This document shows, one piece after another, positions 28,802 through 38,815 of a stretch of 64,000 bases of DNA. Position 1 is the stretch's first letter. Every line of letters begins with the position of its first letter. The stretch comes from Pelagibacteraceae bacterium AG-430-E20 (GTDB lineage: Bacteria; Pseudomonadota; Alphaproteobacteria; Pelagibacterales; Pelagibacteraceae). The stretch spans positions 1-64,000 of the forward strand of contig QCOF01000002.1 in the NCBI GenBank assembly GCA_003209915.1, given 5' to 3'. Under the pieces are notes generated by a model that made no database searches, was not told the origin of the DNA, and was given only the letters and a program-made list of their open reading frames with translations. The translations under genes were made by a program, and so were the position numbers.

Positions 28802-30082
28802 CTATCTACCAAATTTAGTTTTTTTAATTAATTGTTCGTACTGTGAACTCATCAATCTAGTTTGGATTTGTGTCACAGTATCGATGGCAACTACCACAAC
28901 AATTAAAATTGAAGCACCACCTAAATAAAAAGGAATAGGATAATTTGCAATTAAAAATTCAGGCATTAAACATACCAAAGTTAAATATAAAGCACCAATA
29001 GTGGTAAGTTTTGTAGAAATGTTTTCAATATACATAGCGGTGCTTTCACCTGGTCTAATGCCTGGAACAAACCCACCATATTTTCTTAAATTTTCTGCCG
29101 TCTCTGTTGGGTTAAATGTTATAGATGTATAAAAAAAAGTGAAAAATATTATTCCAGATGCATAAAGCAACATGTATAAAGGCTGACCCTGAGTAAAGAA
29201 TGAACTTAAATTTAAAAAAGTCTCATTATCTGAAAAAGAAAAATTTGAAAAAGTTACTGGTAATAATAAAAGTGCAGAAGCAAATATAGCGGGTATTACA
29301 CCTGCTTGATTTATTTTTAAAGGTAAATGTGATGATTCACCACCGTACATTTTGTTACCCATTTGTCTTTTAGGGTAATTGATAAGAATTTTTCTTAGTG
29401 CTCTTTCCATAAATACAACAAACAATATTGTCAAAATCAGTAGAACAAAAATAGCTAAGATCATAAAGGTTGATACAGCACCTGTTCTTCCGAGTTCAAA
29501 AGTTGTTACAAGAGCCCTAGGTATTTCTGCAACAATCCCTGCAAAAATTATTAATGATATACCATTACCAATTCCTCTTTGAGTAATTTGTTCACCTAGC
29601 CACATTAAAAATATAGTACCAGCTACAATAGTTGTTACAGTTGTAATTTTAAAGAAAGCTCCAGGATTAATGACTAAATCTGCCGAAGATTCTAAACCAA
29701 CTGATAATCCATAACCTTGCACAGTTGCTAACAAAACAGTTCCATATCTAGTAATTTGTGTAATCTTTGCTCTTCCAGTTTCACCTTGTGCTTTTAGATT
29801 TTTAAAATAATCGGATACCCCAGTTAAAAGCTGAACAATAATTGCAGAGGAAATATATGGCATGATACCGAGAGCGAAAATAGCCATTCGGCTAACAGCA
29901 CCACCTGCAAACACGTTAAACATTCCAAGCAATCCCTTTTGATTACCATCCATCATTATCTTTAATTGTTCTGGATCTATACCTGGAAGAGGAACAAATG
30001 TTCCAAATCTATATACGGCAAGAATAAAGATAGTAAATATTACCCTATTTCGTAAATCAGTTGTTGATGATGAACCACTCAT
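28802..30082 (-). CDS. secY: Preprotein translocase subunit SecY
   Basis: Channel of the Sec translocon, 426 residues with ten membrane segments. FGTFVPLPGIDPEQL follows the first helix; GGAVSRMAIFALGIMPYISS, GIGNGISLIIFAGI and FYTSITFNPTETAENLRKYGG are classic SecY patches, and the cytoplasmic loop before the end (ARPG-like GIRPGEST) is kept. It follows rplO by nine bases and touches adk. Its partner SecE is coded 23 kb upstream in the same direction. Confidence 0.97.
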   Translation of the reverse strand: MSGSSSTTDLRNRVIFTIFILAVYRFGTFVPLPGIDPEQLKIMMDGNQKGLLGMFNVFAGGAVSRMAIFALGIMPYISSAIIVQLLTGVSDYFKNLKAQGETGRAKITQITRYGTVLLATVQGYGLSVGLESSADLVINPGAFFKITTVTTIVAGTIFLMWLGEQITQRGIGNGISLIIFAGIVAEIPRALVTTFELGRTGAVSTFMILAIFVLLILTILFVVFMERALRKILINYPKRQMGNKMYGGESSHLPLKINQAGVIPAIFASALLLLPVTFSNFSFSDNETFLNLSSFFTQGQPLYMLLYASGIIFFTFFYTSITFNPTETAENLRKYGGFVPGIRPGESTAMYIENISTKLTTIGALYLTLVCLMPEFLIANYPIPFYLGGASILIVVVVAIDTVTQIQTRLMSSQYEQLIKKTKFGR

Positions 30083-30091
30083 ATCAATTAA

Positions 30092-30544
30092 CTATTTTTT
30101 TAGTTGAATAGATCCACCAATTTTTTCAAGTTTTTCTATTGCGGACTTTGAAGCTAAATCTGCTTCAATATTAATTTTATCCTTAACTTCACCTGTACCT
30201 AAAATCTTAAGTTTTTTTGAATTCTTATTTATTAATTTTAACTTTTTTAATAATTCAGAATTAAGCACTTCGTTAGGGTTTATATTTTTCTTATCAATAT
30301 ATGATTGAATTTTTTCTAAGTTTAAAATTGCTACTTGTTCCTTTGAGATTGGATTAAATCCTCTCTTTGGTAATCTTCTATACAATGGCATTTGACCACC
30401 TTCAAAACTTTTAATAGCGACACCAGATCTTGATTTTTGGCCTTTAACTCCTCTGCCTGATGTTTTGCCTTTACCAGAGCCAATACCTCTTCCAACTCTA
30501 ATTTTAGATTTATTTATCTTTTCTCTGTTATTTAAACTTATCAT
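30092..30544 (-). CDS. rplO: Ribosomal protein L15
   Basis: Large-subunit protein of 150 residues. The Gly/Lys-rich N terminus [20 protein letters not shown] and [15 protein letters not shown] identify it. It overlaps the rpsE stop by one base; in most bacteria rpmD (L30) stands between these two genes, but here there is no room for it. Confidence 0.97.
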   Translation of the reverse strand: MISLNNREKINKSKIRVGRGIGSGKGKTSGRGVKGQKSRSGVAIKSFEGGQMPLYRRLPKRGFNPISKEQVAILNLEKIQSYIDKKNINPNEVLNSELLKKLKLINKNSKKLKILGTGEVKDKINIEADLASKSAIEKLEKIGGSIQLKK

Positions 30545-31059
30545 TATCCTCTTTTTTCAACTATTTCTGAAATTTTCTTATTTCTTATTGCAGATATTTG
30601 TTTAGGTGAGCTTTGTTTCATTAGAGCTTTCATTGTTGCTCTGATAACGTTGTGCGCATTAGAAGTACCCATTGATTTGGCCACAATATCTTTTACACCT
30701 AAAACTTCACAAACTGCTCTAACAGGTCCTCCAGCGATAATACCTGTTCCTTTAGATGCTGCTCTTAAAACAATTCTACCAGAACCATCTTTCGCTTTAA
30801 CATCATGATGTATAGTTCTGCCTTCCCTAAGGGGAATATGAGTAAGTTTTCTTCTAGCCATTTCATTAGCTTTTTTAATGGCATCTGGAACTTGTTTCGC
30901 TTTTGCATGAGCTATTCCAATTTTTCCAGCTTGATTGCCAACTACGACTAGTGCTGAAAAACCAAATCTTCTTCCACCCTTAACAACTTTAGTAATTCTG
31001 TTTATGTGAACTAATTTTTCTAGTATATCGTCGTTTTTTTTATCTTTAAAATTTTCCAT
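30544..31059 (-). CDS. rpsE: Ribosomal protein S5
   Basis: Decoding-fidelity protein of the 30S shoulder, 171 residues from the ATG at 31059, two bases after the rplR stop. The upstream ATG at 31077 overlaps rplR and adds six odd residues. [19 protein letters not shown] is standard. The next loop, usually VGFGxGKA, reads [15 protein letters not shown], so its Gly-rich turn is changed. The C-terminal half ([19 protein letters not shown]) is normal. Confidence 0.96.
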   Translation of the reverse strand: MENFKDKKNDDILEKLVHINRITKVVKGGRRFGFSALVVVGNQAGKIGIAHAKAKQVPDAIKKANEMARRKLTHIPLREGRTIHHDVKAKDGSGRIVLRAASKGTGIIAGGPVRAVCEVLGVKDIVAKSMGTSNAHNVIRATMKALMKQSSPKQISAIRNKKISEIVEKRG

Positions 31060-31060
31060 T

Positions 31061-31417
31061 TTAAAATTCCATTCCATTTTCTCTTAAAGTTTCAGCAAAA
31101 GCTTTAACTCTGCCATGATATTTATACGAACCTCTATCAAAATAGATTTTAGTTATGTTTTTTTCTTGAGCCTTTTTTGCTAATTTTTGTGCCACTAGTT
31201 TAGATAGTTCAGTTTTGTTCACTTTTTCACCAGACTTAAGGTCCTTTTCAACTGAAGATGCAGACAATAATGTTACCTTTTTGATATCATCAATTATTTG
31301 AGCTGAAATATTTTTTGCTGATCTTGAGATACTCAATCTAAATCTGTCGCTTGCCGCAACCCTTTTAACTTTGTTGCTTACACGAAACCTTTTTCTAATA
31401 CTTGTGTTTAGTTTCAT
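31061..31417 (-). CDS. rplR: Ribosomal protein L18
   Basis: Binds 5S rRNA with L5. The 118 residues hold [20 protein letters not shown] and the C-terminal [20 protein letters not shown]. One-base overlap with rplF, two bases before rpsE. Confidence 0.96.
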   Translation of the reverse strand: MKLNTSIRKRFRVSNKVKRVAASDRFRLSISRSAKNISAQIIDDIKKVTLLSASSVEKDLKSGEKVNKTELSKLVAQKLAKKAQEKNITKIYFDRGSYKYHGRVKAFAETLRENGMEF

Positions 31418-31956
31418 TATTTTTTCTTTCCTTCTTTTTTAAGAACGTATTGTCCTTTTTCTCTTATTCCCTTACCTTTATAAGGTTCTATTTTTCTTAA
31501 GGTTTTAATTTTGGATGCAACAGCACCAACAAGTTGCTTGTCTGAGCCTGTAATTTTTAAAGTTGTTTGTTTTTCAACTGCAATTTTAATCCCTTCGGGG
31601 ATATCGAAATCAATATCGTGACTATATCCTAATTGTAAATTTAATTGATTACCTTTAACAGCAGCTCTGTATCCTACACCAACTAATTCTAAGATTTTTT
31701 CATAACCAGCACTAGAGCCTATAACAGCATTATTAATTAAACTCCTATTCATACCCCAAAGTCTTTTTGAATTTTGATCAACTTTTTTAGGTTTGATTGA
31801 TATTTCTTTTCCCTCTTTTATATCTAAATTAAACATATCAAGATCAATATTGATTGATTTTTTACCTAATGGGCCCTCAATGTTGATAATATTACCAGCT
31901 ACTGCAACTTTTACTTTTTCCGGGATTGATATATTTATTTTACCTATTTTAGACAT
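31417..31956 (-). CDS. rplF: Ribosomal protein L6
   Basis: Protein of the 50S near the factor-binding region, 179 residues with the two repeated L6 domains. The second holds [20 protein letters not shown] and the signature patch [20 protein letters not shown]. It overlaps rpsH by one base. Confidence 0.97.
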   Translation of the reverse strand: MSKIGKINISIPEKVKVAVAGNIINIEGPLGKKSINIDLDMFNLDIKEGKEISIKPKKVDQNSKRLWGMNRSLINNAVIGSSAGYEKILELVGVGYRAAVKGNQLNLQLGYSHDIDFDIPEGIKIAVEKQTTLKITGSDKQLVGAVASKIKTLRKIEPYKGKGIREKGQYVLKKEGKKK

Positions 31957-32351
31957 TAAAATACCTTACAGATTATTTCTCCACCAACTTTTTGTTTTCT
32001 GGCATCGATATCAGTCATAACACCTTTTGGTGTAGAGATTATAGCAATACCAAGTCCATTATTAATTTTCGGTAGACCGCTTGCACTTGAGAATATTCTT
32101 CTTCCAGGCTTTGAGACTCTTTCAAATGCACTAATAACTGGATTTCCAGAATGATATTTTAATTCTAAGGATAAAGTAGGTTTTTTATCTTCAGCATTTA
32201 TTTTGAAATCTTTTATAAATCCCTCATTTTTTAATATATCAGCAATTTTTGTTTTAAAATTAGAAGAAGGCAATTCTACTTTTTTATGATTTCTAACTTG
32301 AGCATTTTTAATTCTTGCAATCATATCTCCTATTGGGTCACTTAAACTCAT
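31956..32351 (-). CDS. rpsH: Ribosomal protein S8
   Basis: Binds helix 21 of 16S rRNA and in many bacteria represses the spc operon. SDPIGDMIARIKNAQ opens the 131 residues; the C-terminal GLGIAIISTPKGVMTD carries the RNA-binding turn. Overlaps rplF by one base. Confidence 0.97.
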   Translation of the reverse strand: MSLSDPIGDMIARIKNAQVRNHKKVELPSSNFKTKIADILKNEGFIKDFKINAEDKKPTLSLELKYHSGNPVISAFERVSKPGRRIFSSASGLPKINNGLGIAIISTPKGVMTDIDARKQKVGGEIICKVF

Positions 32352-32362
32352 AATTATCCTTT

Positions 32363-32668
32363 CTACCAGCTAGATTTAACTAAACCTGGTATCTTTCCTT
32401 GTAATCCTAATTGTCTTAATGCAATTCTTGAAATTTTTAATTTTCTATAAACTCCATGCGGTCTTCCTGTTATTTCACATCTATTCATAACTCTTGTTTT
32501 TGCTGAGTTTCTTGGTAGCTTTGATAATTTTTGTTGTGCCTTAAATCTTTCTTCAAGTGTAATTTTTTTATCCATAACTATTTTTTTCAAAGCTTCTCTT
32601 TTCTTGTAAAGCCTATCAGATAGTTTAATTCTACTTTTATTTTTGTTTACAGCGCTCAATTTAGCCAT
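32363..32668 (-). CDS. rpsN: Ribosomal protein S14 (zinc-free long form)
   Basis: 101 residues. The long C-minus type: RCEITGRPHGVYRKLKISRI is present, but the paired CxxC zinc motif of the short form is absent. It lies between rplE and rpsH with gaps of two and eleven bases. Confidence 0.96.
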   Translation of the reverse strand: MAKLSAVNKNKSRIKLSDRLYKKREALKKIVMDKKITLEERFKAQQKLSKLPRNSAKTRVMNRCEITGRPHGVYRKLKISRIALRQLGLQGKIPGLVKSSW

Positions 32669-32670
32669 GT

Positions 32671-33225
32671 TTAATTATCTCCTTTTTTTATAAATGGAAA
32701 ATTCATTTTTTCTAATAATGCAAAACTATGTTCTTTATTAATAGCTTTAATTACAATTATGATATCGAGCCCTCTCACCTTATCAGCTCTATCAAAACTA
32801 ACTTCAGGAAAAATTATATGTTCTTTAATACCAAATGTGTAATTGCCAAATTTGTCAAATCCTTTTGGAGATAGTCCTCTAAAATCTTTAATTCTAGGCA
32901 AAGCAATATTAACTAATCTATCTAAAAATTCATACATTTTGTTTTTTCTGAGTGTAACTTTTAAACCAGCATTAGATCCTTTTCTTGTCTTAAAATTAGC
33001 AACTGACTTTTTAAACTTTGTTGTAACTGGTTTTTGTCCAGTAATCTTAGCCATATCTTCTTCACAAGATTTTAGAATTTTCGCATCTGAAGCATCTAAT
33101 CCAAGACCCATATTTAAAACAATTTTTTCAATTTTTGGTGCCATATAAATATTTTTAAATCCAAATTGATCTTTCAATGCTGGCTGAATTTCTTTATTAA
33201 ATATTTCTTTTAATCTCGGAGTCAT
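32671..33225 (-). CDS. rplE: Ribosomal protein L5
   Basis: Contacts 5S rRNA and P-site tRNA. 184 residues with KIVLNMGLGLDA, KKSVANFKTRKGSNAGLKVT and RDFRGLSPKGFDKFGNYTFG. One-base overlap with rplX. Confidence 0.97.
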   Translation of the reverse strand: MTPRLKEIFNKEIQPALKDQFGFKNIYMAPKIEKIVLNMGLGLDASDAKILKSCEEDMAKITGQKPVTTKFKKSVANFKTRKGSNAGLKVTLRKNKMYEFLDRLVNIALPRIKDFRGLSPKGFDKFGNYTFGIKEHIIFPEVSFDRADKVRGLDIIIVIKAINKEHSFALLEKMNFPFIKKGDN

Positions 33226-33470
33226 TATTTTTTAGCCTCTTTTTTTTTTGCAACTTTTTCATCAATTAATTTTAAGTTAGATAAATGAATAAAACTCTCT
33301 TTTGGAAAAATACCACCTTTTTTCTCTTTAGTTGTCTTAACATGTTTTTTAACCATATTAATTTCTTTTACTTTTGCTCTATTATTTGCTCTATCAATTT
33401 CTATGACTTCACCCTCTTTTTTTCTATCTTTACCAGTTAAAACTCTAACTTTTAAACCTTTTTTAATCAT
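33225..33470 (-). CDS. rplX: Ribosomal protein L24, short form
   Basis: Assembly starter of the 50S subunit. [20 protein letters not shown] is the KOW motif. At 81 residues it is about 20 shorter than E. coli L24; the usual C-terminal zinc-like or beta part is replaced by a Lys/Glu tail ([12 protein letters not shown]). Confidence 0.94.
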   Translation of the reverse strand: MIKKGLKVRVLTGKDRKKEGEVIEIDRANNRAKVKEINMVKKHVKTTKEKKGGIFPKESFIHLSNLKLIDEKVAKKKEAKK

Positions 33471-33471
33471 T

Positions 33472-33840
33472 TTATAAAACCTCCGGAGCTAATGAGATTA
33501 TCTTCATTTGACCTCTGCTTCTTAATTCTCTTGTAACAGGCCCAAAAATTCTAGTACCAACTGGTTCACCTTTGTCATCTACTAAAACTGCTGCATTATT
33601 ATCAAATTTTACTTTTGAACCATCATTTCTATGAATTCCTTTTTTAACTCTAACAACAACTGCCTTATGAACTGTTCCTTTTTTGACTTTACCTTTAGGT
33701 ATAGCTTCTTTAACAGCAATAACAATTGTATCTCCGATACTTGCATATCTTCTTTTAGATCCACCAAGAACTTTGATACACTCTATTCTTTTTGCACCAG
33801 TATTATCAGCTACTTGTAATTCTGTTTGTACACCAATCAT
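33472..33840 (-). CDS. rplN: Ribosomal protein L14
   Basis: 122 residues, near-universal sequence: [20 protein letters not shown], then [16 protein letters not shown] and FGPVTRELR. One-base overlap with rpsQ, one base before rplX. Confidence 0.98.
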   Translation of the reverse strand: MIGVQTELQVADNTGAKRIECIKVLGGSKRRYASIGDTIVIAVKEAIPKGKVKKGTVHKAVVVRVKKGIHRNDGSKVKFDNNAAVLVDDKGEPVGTRIFGPVTRELRSRGQMKIISLAPEVL

Positions 33841-34076
33841 TATTTTGTATTCTCCATAACTTGAAATTTTTTATTTTTTGAAAAAGGCTTACTTTCAATT
33901 ATTGATACTTTATCACCTGTTTTGAATTTATTGTTTTCATCATGGGCATTATAATTTTTTCTTACCCTAATTACTTTTTTAAGAACAGGATGTGAATACT
34001 TTCGTTCAACCATTACAGTCACCGTTTTGTTTGGCTTATCACTTATAACTATACCTGTTAGTATTTTTTTAGGCAT
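33840..34076 (-). CDS. rpsQ: Ribosomal protein S17
   Basis: 78-residue OB-fold protein of the 30S body. [20 protein letters not shown] and [19 protein letters not shown] are diagnostic. It overlaps rpmC by eight bases. Confidence 0.96.
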   Translation of the reverse strand: MPKKILTGIVISDKPNKTVTVMVERKYSHPVLKKVIRVRKNYNAHDENNKFKTGDKVSIIESKPFSKNKKFQVMENTK

Positions 34077-34260
34077 TTATTTTTCCTTTTAATATAGTTT
34101 TTAATCTCGCTATTGTTTTTCTTGTTTCTCCAATTTTAGCTGGATTTGTTATTTGTGAATTCATTTTCTGAAATCTAAAATTAAAAAGATCTTTTTTAAG
34201 TTTCTCAATATTCTTCAAAACTTCATCCTTTGATAATTTTTTAATTTCTTGCTTTTTCAT
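34069..34260 (-). CDS. rpmC: Ribosomal protein L29
   Basis: 63 residues, two-helix protein at the tunnel exit next to L23. LKKDLFNFRFQKMNSQITNP and the second helix GETRKTIARLKTILKGK fit the family. It overlaps rplP by one base. Confidence 0.95.
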   Translation of the reverse strand: MKKQEIKKLSKDEVLKNIEKLKKDLFNFRFQKMNSQITNPAKIGETRKTIARLKTILKGKINA

Positions 34261-34670
34261 TATACAAATCTCTTAATTGTTTTTGTTTTAATTGGTAATT
34301 TTGCTGAAGCTTTATATAGAGCCTCTTTTGCTATTTGTTCTGAAACACCATCAACCTCAAATAAAATTCTACCTGGTTTAACTCTACAAGCAAAATACTC
34401 TGGAGATCCTTTTCCTTTACCCATTCTGACCTCAATCGGTTTCTTGGAAACGGGTATATTAGGAAAAATCCTTGTCCAAACTCTACCTTGTCTTTTCATA
34501 TGTCTTGTTAGTGCAACTCTAGCAGCTTCAATTTGTTTTCCAGTTATTCTTTCCGGCTGTAAAGCTTTTAAGGCATAAGCTCCATAATTAATGGTACTTG
34601 CTCTTGTAGCGGTACCATGAATTCTACCTTTATGAGCTTTTCTCCACTTAGTTCTAACTGGTTGTAGCAT
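34260..34670 (-). CDS. rplP: Ribosomal protein L16
   Basis: 136 residues, next to the A-site t[19 protein letters not shown], then [40 protein letters not shown] are typical. The segment around Arg-Met-Gly-Lys-Gly (target of hydroxylation in E. coli L16) is present. One-base overlap with rpsC. Confidence 0.97.
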   Translation of the reverse strand: MLQPVRTKWRKAHKGRIHGTATRASTINYGAYALKALQPERITGKQIEAARVALTRHMKRQGRVWTRIFPNIPVSKKPIEVRMGKGKGSPEYFACRVKPGRILFEVDGVSEQIAKEALYKASAKLPIKTKTIKRFV

Positions 34671-35350
34671 TACTGTTTGCCCTCTTGTGGTATTGCTTTA
34701 TTCGTTTCTTGGCTAAATTCTCTTGCAAAAACCTCACCTTTGTAAATCCAAACTTTGATTCCAATTATTCCATAAGTAGTTAGCGCTTCTGCTTCAGCGT
34801 AGTCAATATCTGCTCTTAATGTGTGTGAAGGAATGCTTCCATCCCTTAACCATTCAGTTCTAGCAATTTCATTTCCACCTAATCTTCCACTGACAGAAAC
34901 TTTTATACCTTTTGCACCTAATCTAATACACGATTGCATAGCTCTTTTCATTGCTCTCCTATATGAAATTCTTTTCACTAGCTGTTGTGCGATATTCTCT
35001 GCAACTAAATAAGCATTGGTCTCAGGTTTTTTTACTTCTTTAATATTTAAATTTACTTCGTTCTTAGTGAATTTTGATAAATTGTTTTTTATTTTATCAA
35101 TATCACTTCCCTTTTTACCAATCACAAAACCAGGTCTAGAAGTATAGATAGTCACGTAACACTTGTTAGATGTTCGTTCAATCATAACTTTGGACACACC
35201 TGAATTGATAACATTTTTTTTTATATATTCACGTATTTTAAAATCTTCAATTAAGTAGTTACCAAAATCTTTTTTCTTAGCGTACCAAACAGAATCCCAA
35301 CCTCTGTTTACACCTAGTCTAAAACCTACAGGATTAACTTTTTGACCCAT
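34670..35350 (-). CDS. rpsC: Ribosomal protein S3
   Basis: mRNA entry-site protein, 226 residues. [19 protein letters not shown], the KH-domain loop [12 protein letters not shown] and the C-terminal [20 protein letters not shown] are clear. Its start lies 17 bases inside the end of rplV, the longest overlap among the ribosomal genes here. Confidence 0.97.
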   Translation of the reverse strand: MGQKVNPVGFRLGVNRGWDSVWYAKKKDFGNYLIEDFKIREYIKKNVINSGVSKVMIERTSNKCYVTIYTSRPGFVIGKKGSDIDKIKNNLSKFTKNEVNLNIKEVKKPETNAYLVAENIAQQLVKRISYRRAMKRAMQSCIRLGAKGIKVSVSGRLGGNEIARTEWLRDGSIPSHTLRADIDYAEAEALTTYGIIGIKVWIYKGEVFAREFSQETNKAIPQEGKQ

Positions 35351-35732
35351 GCTTCTCCATTTGTTTTGTTTCTGATAAAATTATTGTAACTGAAGACCAA
35401 GGTTTCAAAATTGGGGCTGCTCTCCCTTTTGCACGAGGTCTAAATCTTTTCATAACAATTTTTTTTCCACAATATGCTTCCTTAACAATTAGATTATCAA
35501 TGTCATACTGAAAGTTATTTTCTGCGTTTGCAACAGCTGAACTGATTGTTTTTCTAATATCTCTTGTAATTCTTTTTTCAGAGAACTGTAAATCTCTGAT
35601 TGCTACATCAACTTTTTTTCCAACTATACTTTTTAGTATTGGATTAAGTTTTCTAACACTTGATCTAACGCCGTTATTGATAGACTTTACAGTCTTATCG
35701 TTATTCTTTTCAATTTTCTTTTTTTTACCCAT
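35334..35732 (-). CDS. rplV: Ribosomal protein L22
   Basis: Tunnel-lining protein, 132 residues. A Lys/Asn-rich N-terminal extension of about 20 residues precedes RSSVRKLNPILKSIVGKKV; the beta-hairpin that reaches the tunnel is AYCGKKIVMKRFRPRAKGRA. Two bases after rpsS. Confidence 0.95.
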   Translation of the reverse strand: MGKKKKIEKNNDKTVKSINNGVRSSVRKLNPILKSIVGKKVDVAIRDLQFSEKRITRDIRKTISSAVANAENNFQYDIDNLIVKEAYCGKKIVMKRFRPRAKGRAAPILKPWSSVTIILSETKQMEKHGSKS

Positions 35733-35734
35733 AA

Positions 35735-36031
35735 TTATTTCTTATCCGCTGTAGCAGGTTTAGCTTTTTTATCTGCAGGTGTATGACCAAAAAATGTTCT
35801 TGTTGGCGCAAACTCACCTAGCTTATGTCCAACCATATCTTCTGATATTGTAATTGGTATAAATTTTTTTCCATTATAAATTTGGAAGCTAACTCCAACA
35901 AAGTCAGGCAAAATAGTTGATTTTCTTGACCATGTTTTGATAGGAATTTTTTTTGGGTCATCTTTATATTTGTCAACTTTCTTCATTAAACTTTCTTCTA
36001 CAAAAGGTCCTTTCCAAACTGCTCTAGCCAT
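35735..36031 (-). CDS. rpsS: Ribosomal protein S19
   Basis: 98 residues of the 30S head. [34 protein letters not shown] and [16 protein letters not shown] are diagnostic. Ends with a short Ala/Lys tail. One-base overlap with rplB. Confidence 0.97.
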   Translation of the reverse strand: MARAVWKGPFVEESLMKKVDKYKDDPKKIPIKTWSRKSTILPDFVGVSFQIYNGKKFIPITISEDMVGHKLGEFAPTRTFFGHTPADKKAKPATADKK

Positions 36032-36870
36032 TATTTAGTATCCTTCCTTTTGTTTCTTCTCTTGACTATGAATTTATCTGTTCTCTTATTATCTCTTGTT
36101 TTTAATCCTTTAGCTGATTGACCAGTGGGTGAAACAGGATGTCTTCCACCAGCAGATTTACCTTCACCTCCTCCATGAGGGTGATCCACAGGGTTTTTAA
36201 CAACACCTCTTGTGTGCGGTCTTCTCCCTAGCCATCTTGATCTACCTGCTTTTCCAATTTTAATATTTTTTTGATCTGGATTACTTAAAATTCCTATTGT
36301 TGCTAAAGCTCTTGAATCAATTTTTCTTACTTCACCTGAAGCAAGTTTAATCAGACTGTAATTTCCATCCAATCCACTTATTGTTACAGAAGAACCTGCA
36401 GATCTTGCAATTTTTCCACCACCACCAGGCTGAATTTCAACATTATGAATATTGATACCAACTGGAATATCTTGCAATGGCATACAATTACCAATTTTTA
36501 TCTCTTTTTTTGATCCGCTTTCAATTTTGTCACCTATATTTATTTTTTGAGGTGCAAGAAAATATGAATGAGTTCCATCTTCAAATTTAACCAACATAAT
36601 ATAGCATGATCTATTGGGATCATATTCTACTCTTTCAACTGTAGCTTCCATGTCAAATTTCTTTCTATAAAAATCGACATGTCTATACATTTTCTTATGA
36701 CCGCCTGCTCTATTTATTGAAGTAATGTGACCATTATTATTTCTACCCTTCATGGCATTTTTAGGGGATACAAGAGATTTAAATGGTTTACCTTTCCATA
36801 ATCCAGTTCTATCAACTAAAATAGTACCTCTAGTAGATTTTGTGTAGGGTTTGAAAGTTTTTAATGCCAT
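36031..36870 (-). CDS. rplB: Ribosomal protein L2
   Basis: Peptidyl-transferase-centre protein, 279 residues. [40 protein letters not shown] and [20 protein letters not shown], with the His important for catalysis in E. coli, are intact. Three bases follow rplW. Confidence 0.98.
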   Translation of the reverse strand: MALKTFKPYTKSTRGTILVDRTGLWKGKPFKSLVSPKNAMKGRNNNGHITSINRAGGHKKMYRHVDFYRKKFDMEATVERVEYDPNRSCYIMLVKFEDGTHSYFLAPQKINIGDKIESGSKKEIKIGNCMPLQDIPVGINIHNVEIQPGGGGKIARSAGSSVTISGLDGNYSLIKLASGEVRKIDSRALATIGILSNPDQKNIKIGKAGRSRWLGRRPHTRGVVKNPVDHPHGGGEGKSAGGRHPVSPTGQSAKGLKTRDNKRTDKFIVKRRNKRKDTK

Positions 36871-36873
36871 TTA

Positions 36874-37167
36874 TTAAATTCCTGTAGTTAGATCAATACT
36901 TTGACCTTTTTTTAGTGTAATTATTGCTTTTTTATATCCTGATACTTTTACTTTTTTCCCTCTAGTAATTTTAGTTCTATTCTGTTTATTGATAATATTA
37001 ATTTTAGTAACATTTACTTTAAAAATCTTTTCAATATTTTTTTTAAGATTTTTCTTATTAGCACCCTCGGGTACTTTAAATGTAATTTTATTCAATTCAG
37101 ATAAATTTGTTGATTTCTCAGTTACAACTGGTGCAAGGATTTTATCGTATAAATGTATTTTATCCAT
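36874..37167 (-). CDS. rplW: Ribosomal protein L23
   Basis: Tunnel-exit docking site for SRP and trigger factor; 97 residues. LAPVVTEKSTNL and FKVPEGANKKNLKKNIEKIF with the following VTKINI loop are family-typical, and the trigger-factor Glu of VTEKS is kept. Confidence 0.95.
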   Translation of the reverse strand: MDKIHLYDKILAPVVTEKSTNLSELNKITFKVPEGANKKNLKKNIEKIFKVNVTKINIINKQNRTKITRGKKVKVSGYKKAIITLKKGQSIDLTTGI

Positions 37168-37168
37168 T

Positions 37169-37792
37169 TTAAGAATATCTCTTTTCTAGTTCTTTTACTG
37201 AACTCTCTGTAAATACAACTTTTTTAAATTTAATAATATCATAGGCGCTAAAATGATTAACATCTGTAACCTTAACATTAGGAATATTTCTTGCAGATTT
37301 TTCTATTTTTTCTTTAGAATTTTTATCTAGTATCAATAGTGAGTTTGAAATTTCCAGTTTATTAATTATTGAACTCATTTCTTTTGTTTTTTTAATCTCA
37401 GAACTAAAATCATTTAAAATTAATAAGTTTTTGTTATTATTTTTTTCAGTAATTAATGAAGCAACACTCAATTTTTTTTCATTTTTATTTAATTTTCTCT
37501 TTTTGTAGGCTAATTCACCTTTAGGTCCGTGTGCTATACCACCTCCTACAAAAATTGGAGCTTTTCTACTTGCGTGTCTAGCTCCACCAGTTCCTTTTTG
37601 AGCATAAATTTTAGAAGTTGGGCCTCTAACTTCGTTTTGTTGCTTTGTCTTAGCATGTCTTCCTTTATAATTTGCATTTGTTTTATAAAGTACGCTGCTA
37701 ACAAGTTTGTTATTCACTTTTGCTGAAAAAATTTTATCCAAGACCTCAATACTGTCTTTTTTTCCATCTATGCTAATTTTATCTAATTTCAT
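37169..37792 (-). CDS. rplD: Ribosomal protein L4
   Basis: 207 residues, with a tunnel loop (RGPTSKIYAQKGTGGARHAS) and the C-terminal fold (LLILDKNSKEKIEKSARNIP). In enteric bacteria L4 represses the S10 operon; no S10 leader can be recognised here because rpsJ follows fusA by two bases. One-base overlap with rplC. Confidence 0.95.
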   Translation of the reverse strand: MKLDKISIDGKKDSIEVLDKIFSAKVNNKLVSSVLYKTNANYKGRHAKTKQQNEVRGPTSKIYAQKGTGGARHASRKAPIFVGGGIAHGPKGELAYKKRKLNKNEKKLSVASLITEKNNNKNLLILNDFSSEIKKTKEMSSIINKLEISNSLLILDKNSKEKIEKSARNIPNVKVTDVNHFSAYDIIKFKKVVFTESSVKELEKRYS

Positions 37793-38502
37793 TATTTTTT
37801 CTTCTTATCAGGTGTTTTCTTTGCTTGTTCAGCTGCAGCTAATTTTTCTGCAATTGTCATTTTACTAATATTTTTAACAGAACCTTTAACTAATACTTCA
37901 GTATTTTTTGAACCTGGTATTGATCCTTTTAGGTAAAGTAATTCATTTTCTAAATCTGTTTTAATAATCTCAATATTTTGCATAGTTCTTAATTTGTCAC
38001 CCATATGACCTGCCATTTTCTTACCTTTGAAAACTTTTCCTGGGTCTTGGCTATGACCTGTTGAACCATGTGCTCTGTGAGAGACAGATACTCCGTGACT
38101 TGCTCTTAAGCCACCAAAGTTGTGTCTTTTCATAGCACCTGCAAAACCTTTACCAATAGTTTTTGATCTTGTGTCTACAAATTTAGTATCTTTAAAAATT
38201 TCCAAACCAAACTCATTGCCTTCTTTATATGCAGAGGTATCATTTACTCTAAATTCTTTTAATTTTTTCTTCGCTTCAGTGTTTTTTTTAGCAAAAAAAC
38301 CTTTCATGGATTTTGTTAGCTTCGAGTTTTTAATCTTACCATAACCAAGTTGCACTGCTTTATATCCACGGTTTTCCTCTTCAATAACTTGAATTACTCT
38401 GGCTTTCTCTACTTTCAAGACAGTTACGGGAACTATCTGACCAGTTTTGTAAAATTCTCTAGTCATTCCAATTTTTTTACCTATTAAAGCTATTTCACTC
38501 AT
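37792..38502 (-). CDS. rplC: Ribosomal protein L3
   Basis: 236 residues. IGKKIGMTREFYKTGQIVPV opens it, and RASHGVSVSHRAHGSTGHSQ with GKVFKGKKMAGHMG forms the extension to the peptidyl transferase centre, including the Gln methylated by PrmB. An Ala/Lys tail of about 20 residues ends it. Confidence 0.96.
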   Translation of the reverse strand: MSEIALIGKKIGMTREFYKTGQIVPVTVLKVEKARVIQVIEEENRGYKAVQLGYGKIKNSKLTKSMKGFFAKKNTEAKKKLKEFRVNDTSAYKEGNEFGLEIFKDTKFVDTRSKTIGKGFAGAMKRHNFGGLRASHGVSVSHRAHGSTGHSQDPGKVFKGKKMAGHMGDKLRTMQNIEIIKTDLENELLYLKGSIPGSKNTEVLVKGSVKNISKMTIAEKLAAAEQAKKTPDKKKK

Positions 38503-38504
38503 AA

Positions 38505-38813
38505 TTAAATTTTTATTTCCACATCCACACCAGAAGCTAAGTCTAATTTCATTAATGCTTCTACTGTTTGAGGTGTTGGTTCAATAATATCTATCAATCT
38601 TTTGTGTGTTCTGGTCTCAAATTGTTCTCTACTTTTTTTATCTATATGAGGAGATCTTAGAACCGTGTATCTCTCTATCCTTGTCGGTAGAGGTATTGGT
38701 CCCTTAATTGTTGCACCAGTTCTTTTTACTGTATTTACTATTTCCTCTGTTGATGCATCTAATACTTTGTTGTCGTAGGCTCTAAGTTTAATTCTAATAT
38801 TCTGTTTTTCCAT
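38505..38813 (-). CDS. rpsJ: Ribosomal protein S10
   Basis: 102 residues; also the NusE partner of NusB in antitermination. [34 protein letters not shown] and RTHKRLIDI are diagnostic. It follows fusA by two bases; tuf is not between them. Confidence 0.97.
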   Translation of the reverse strand: MEKQNIRIKLRAYDNKVLDASTEEIVNTVKRTGATIKGPIPLPTRIERYTVLRSPHIDKKSREQFETRTHKRLIDIIEPTPQTVEALMKLDLASGVDVEIKI

Positions 38814-38815
38814 AA

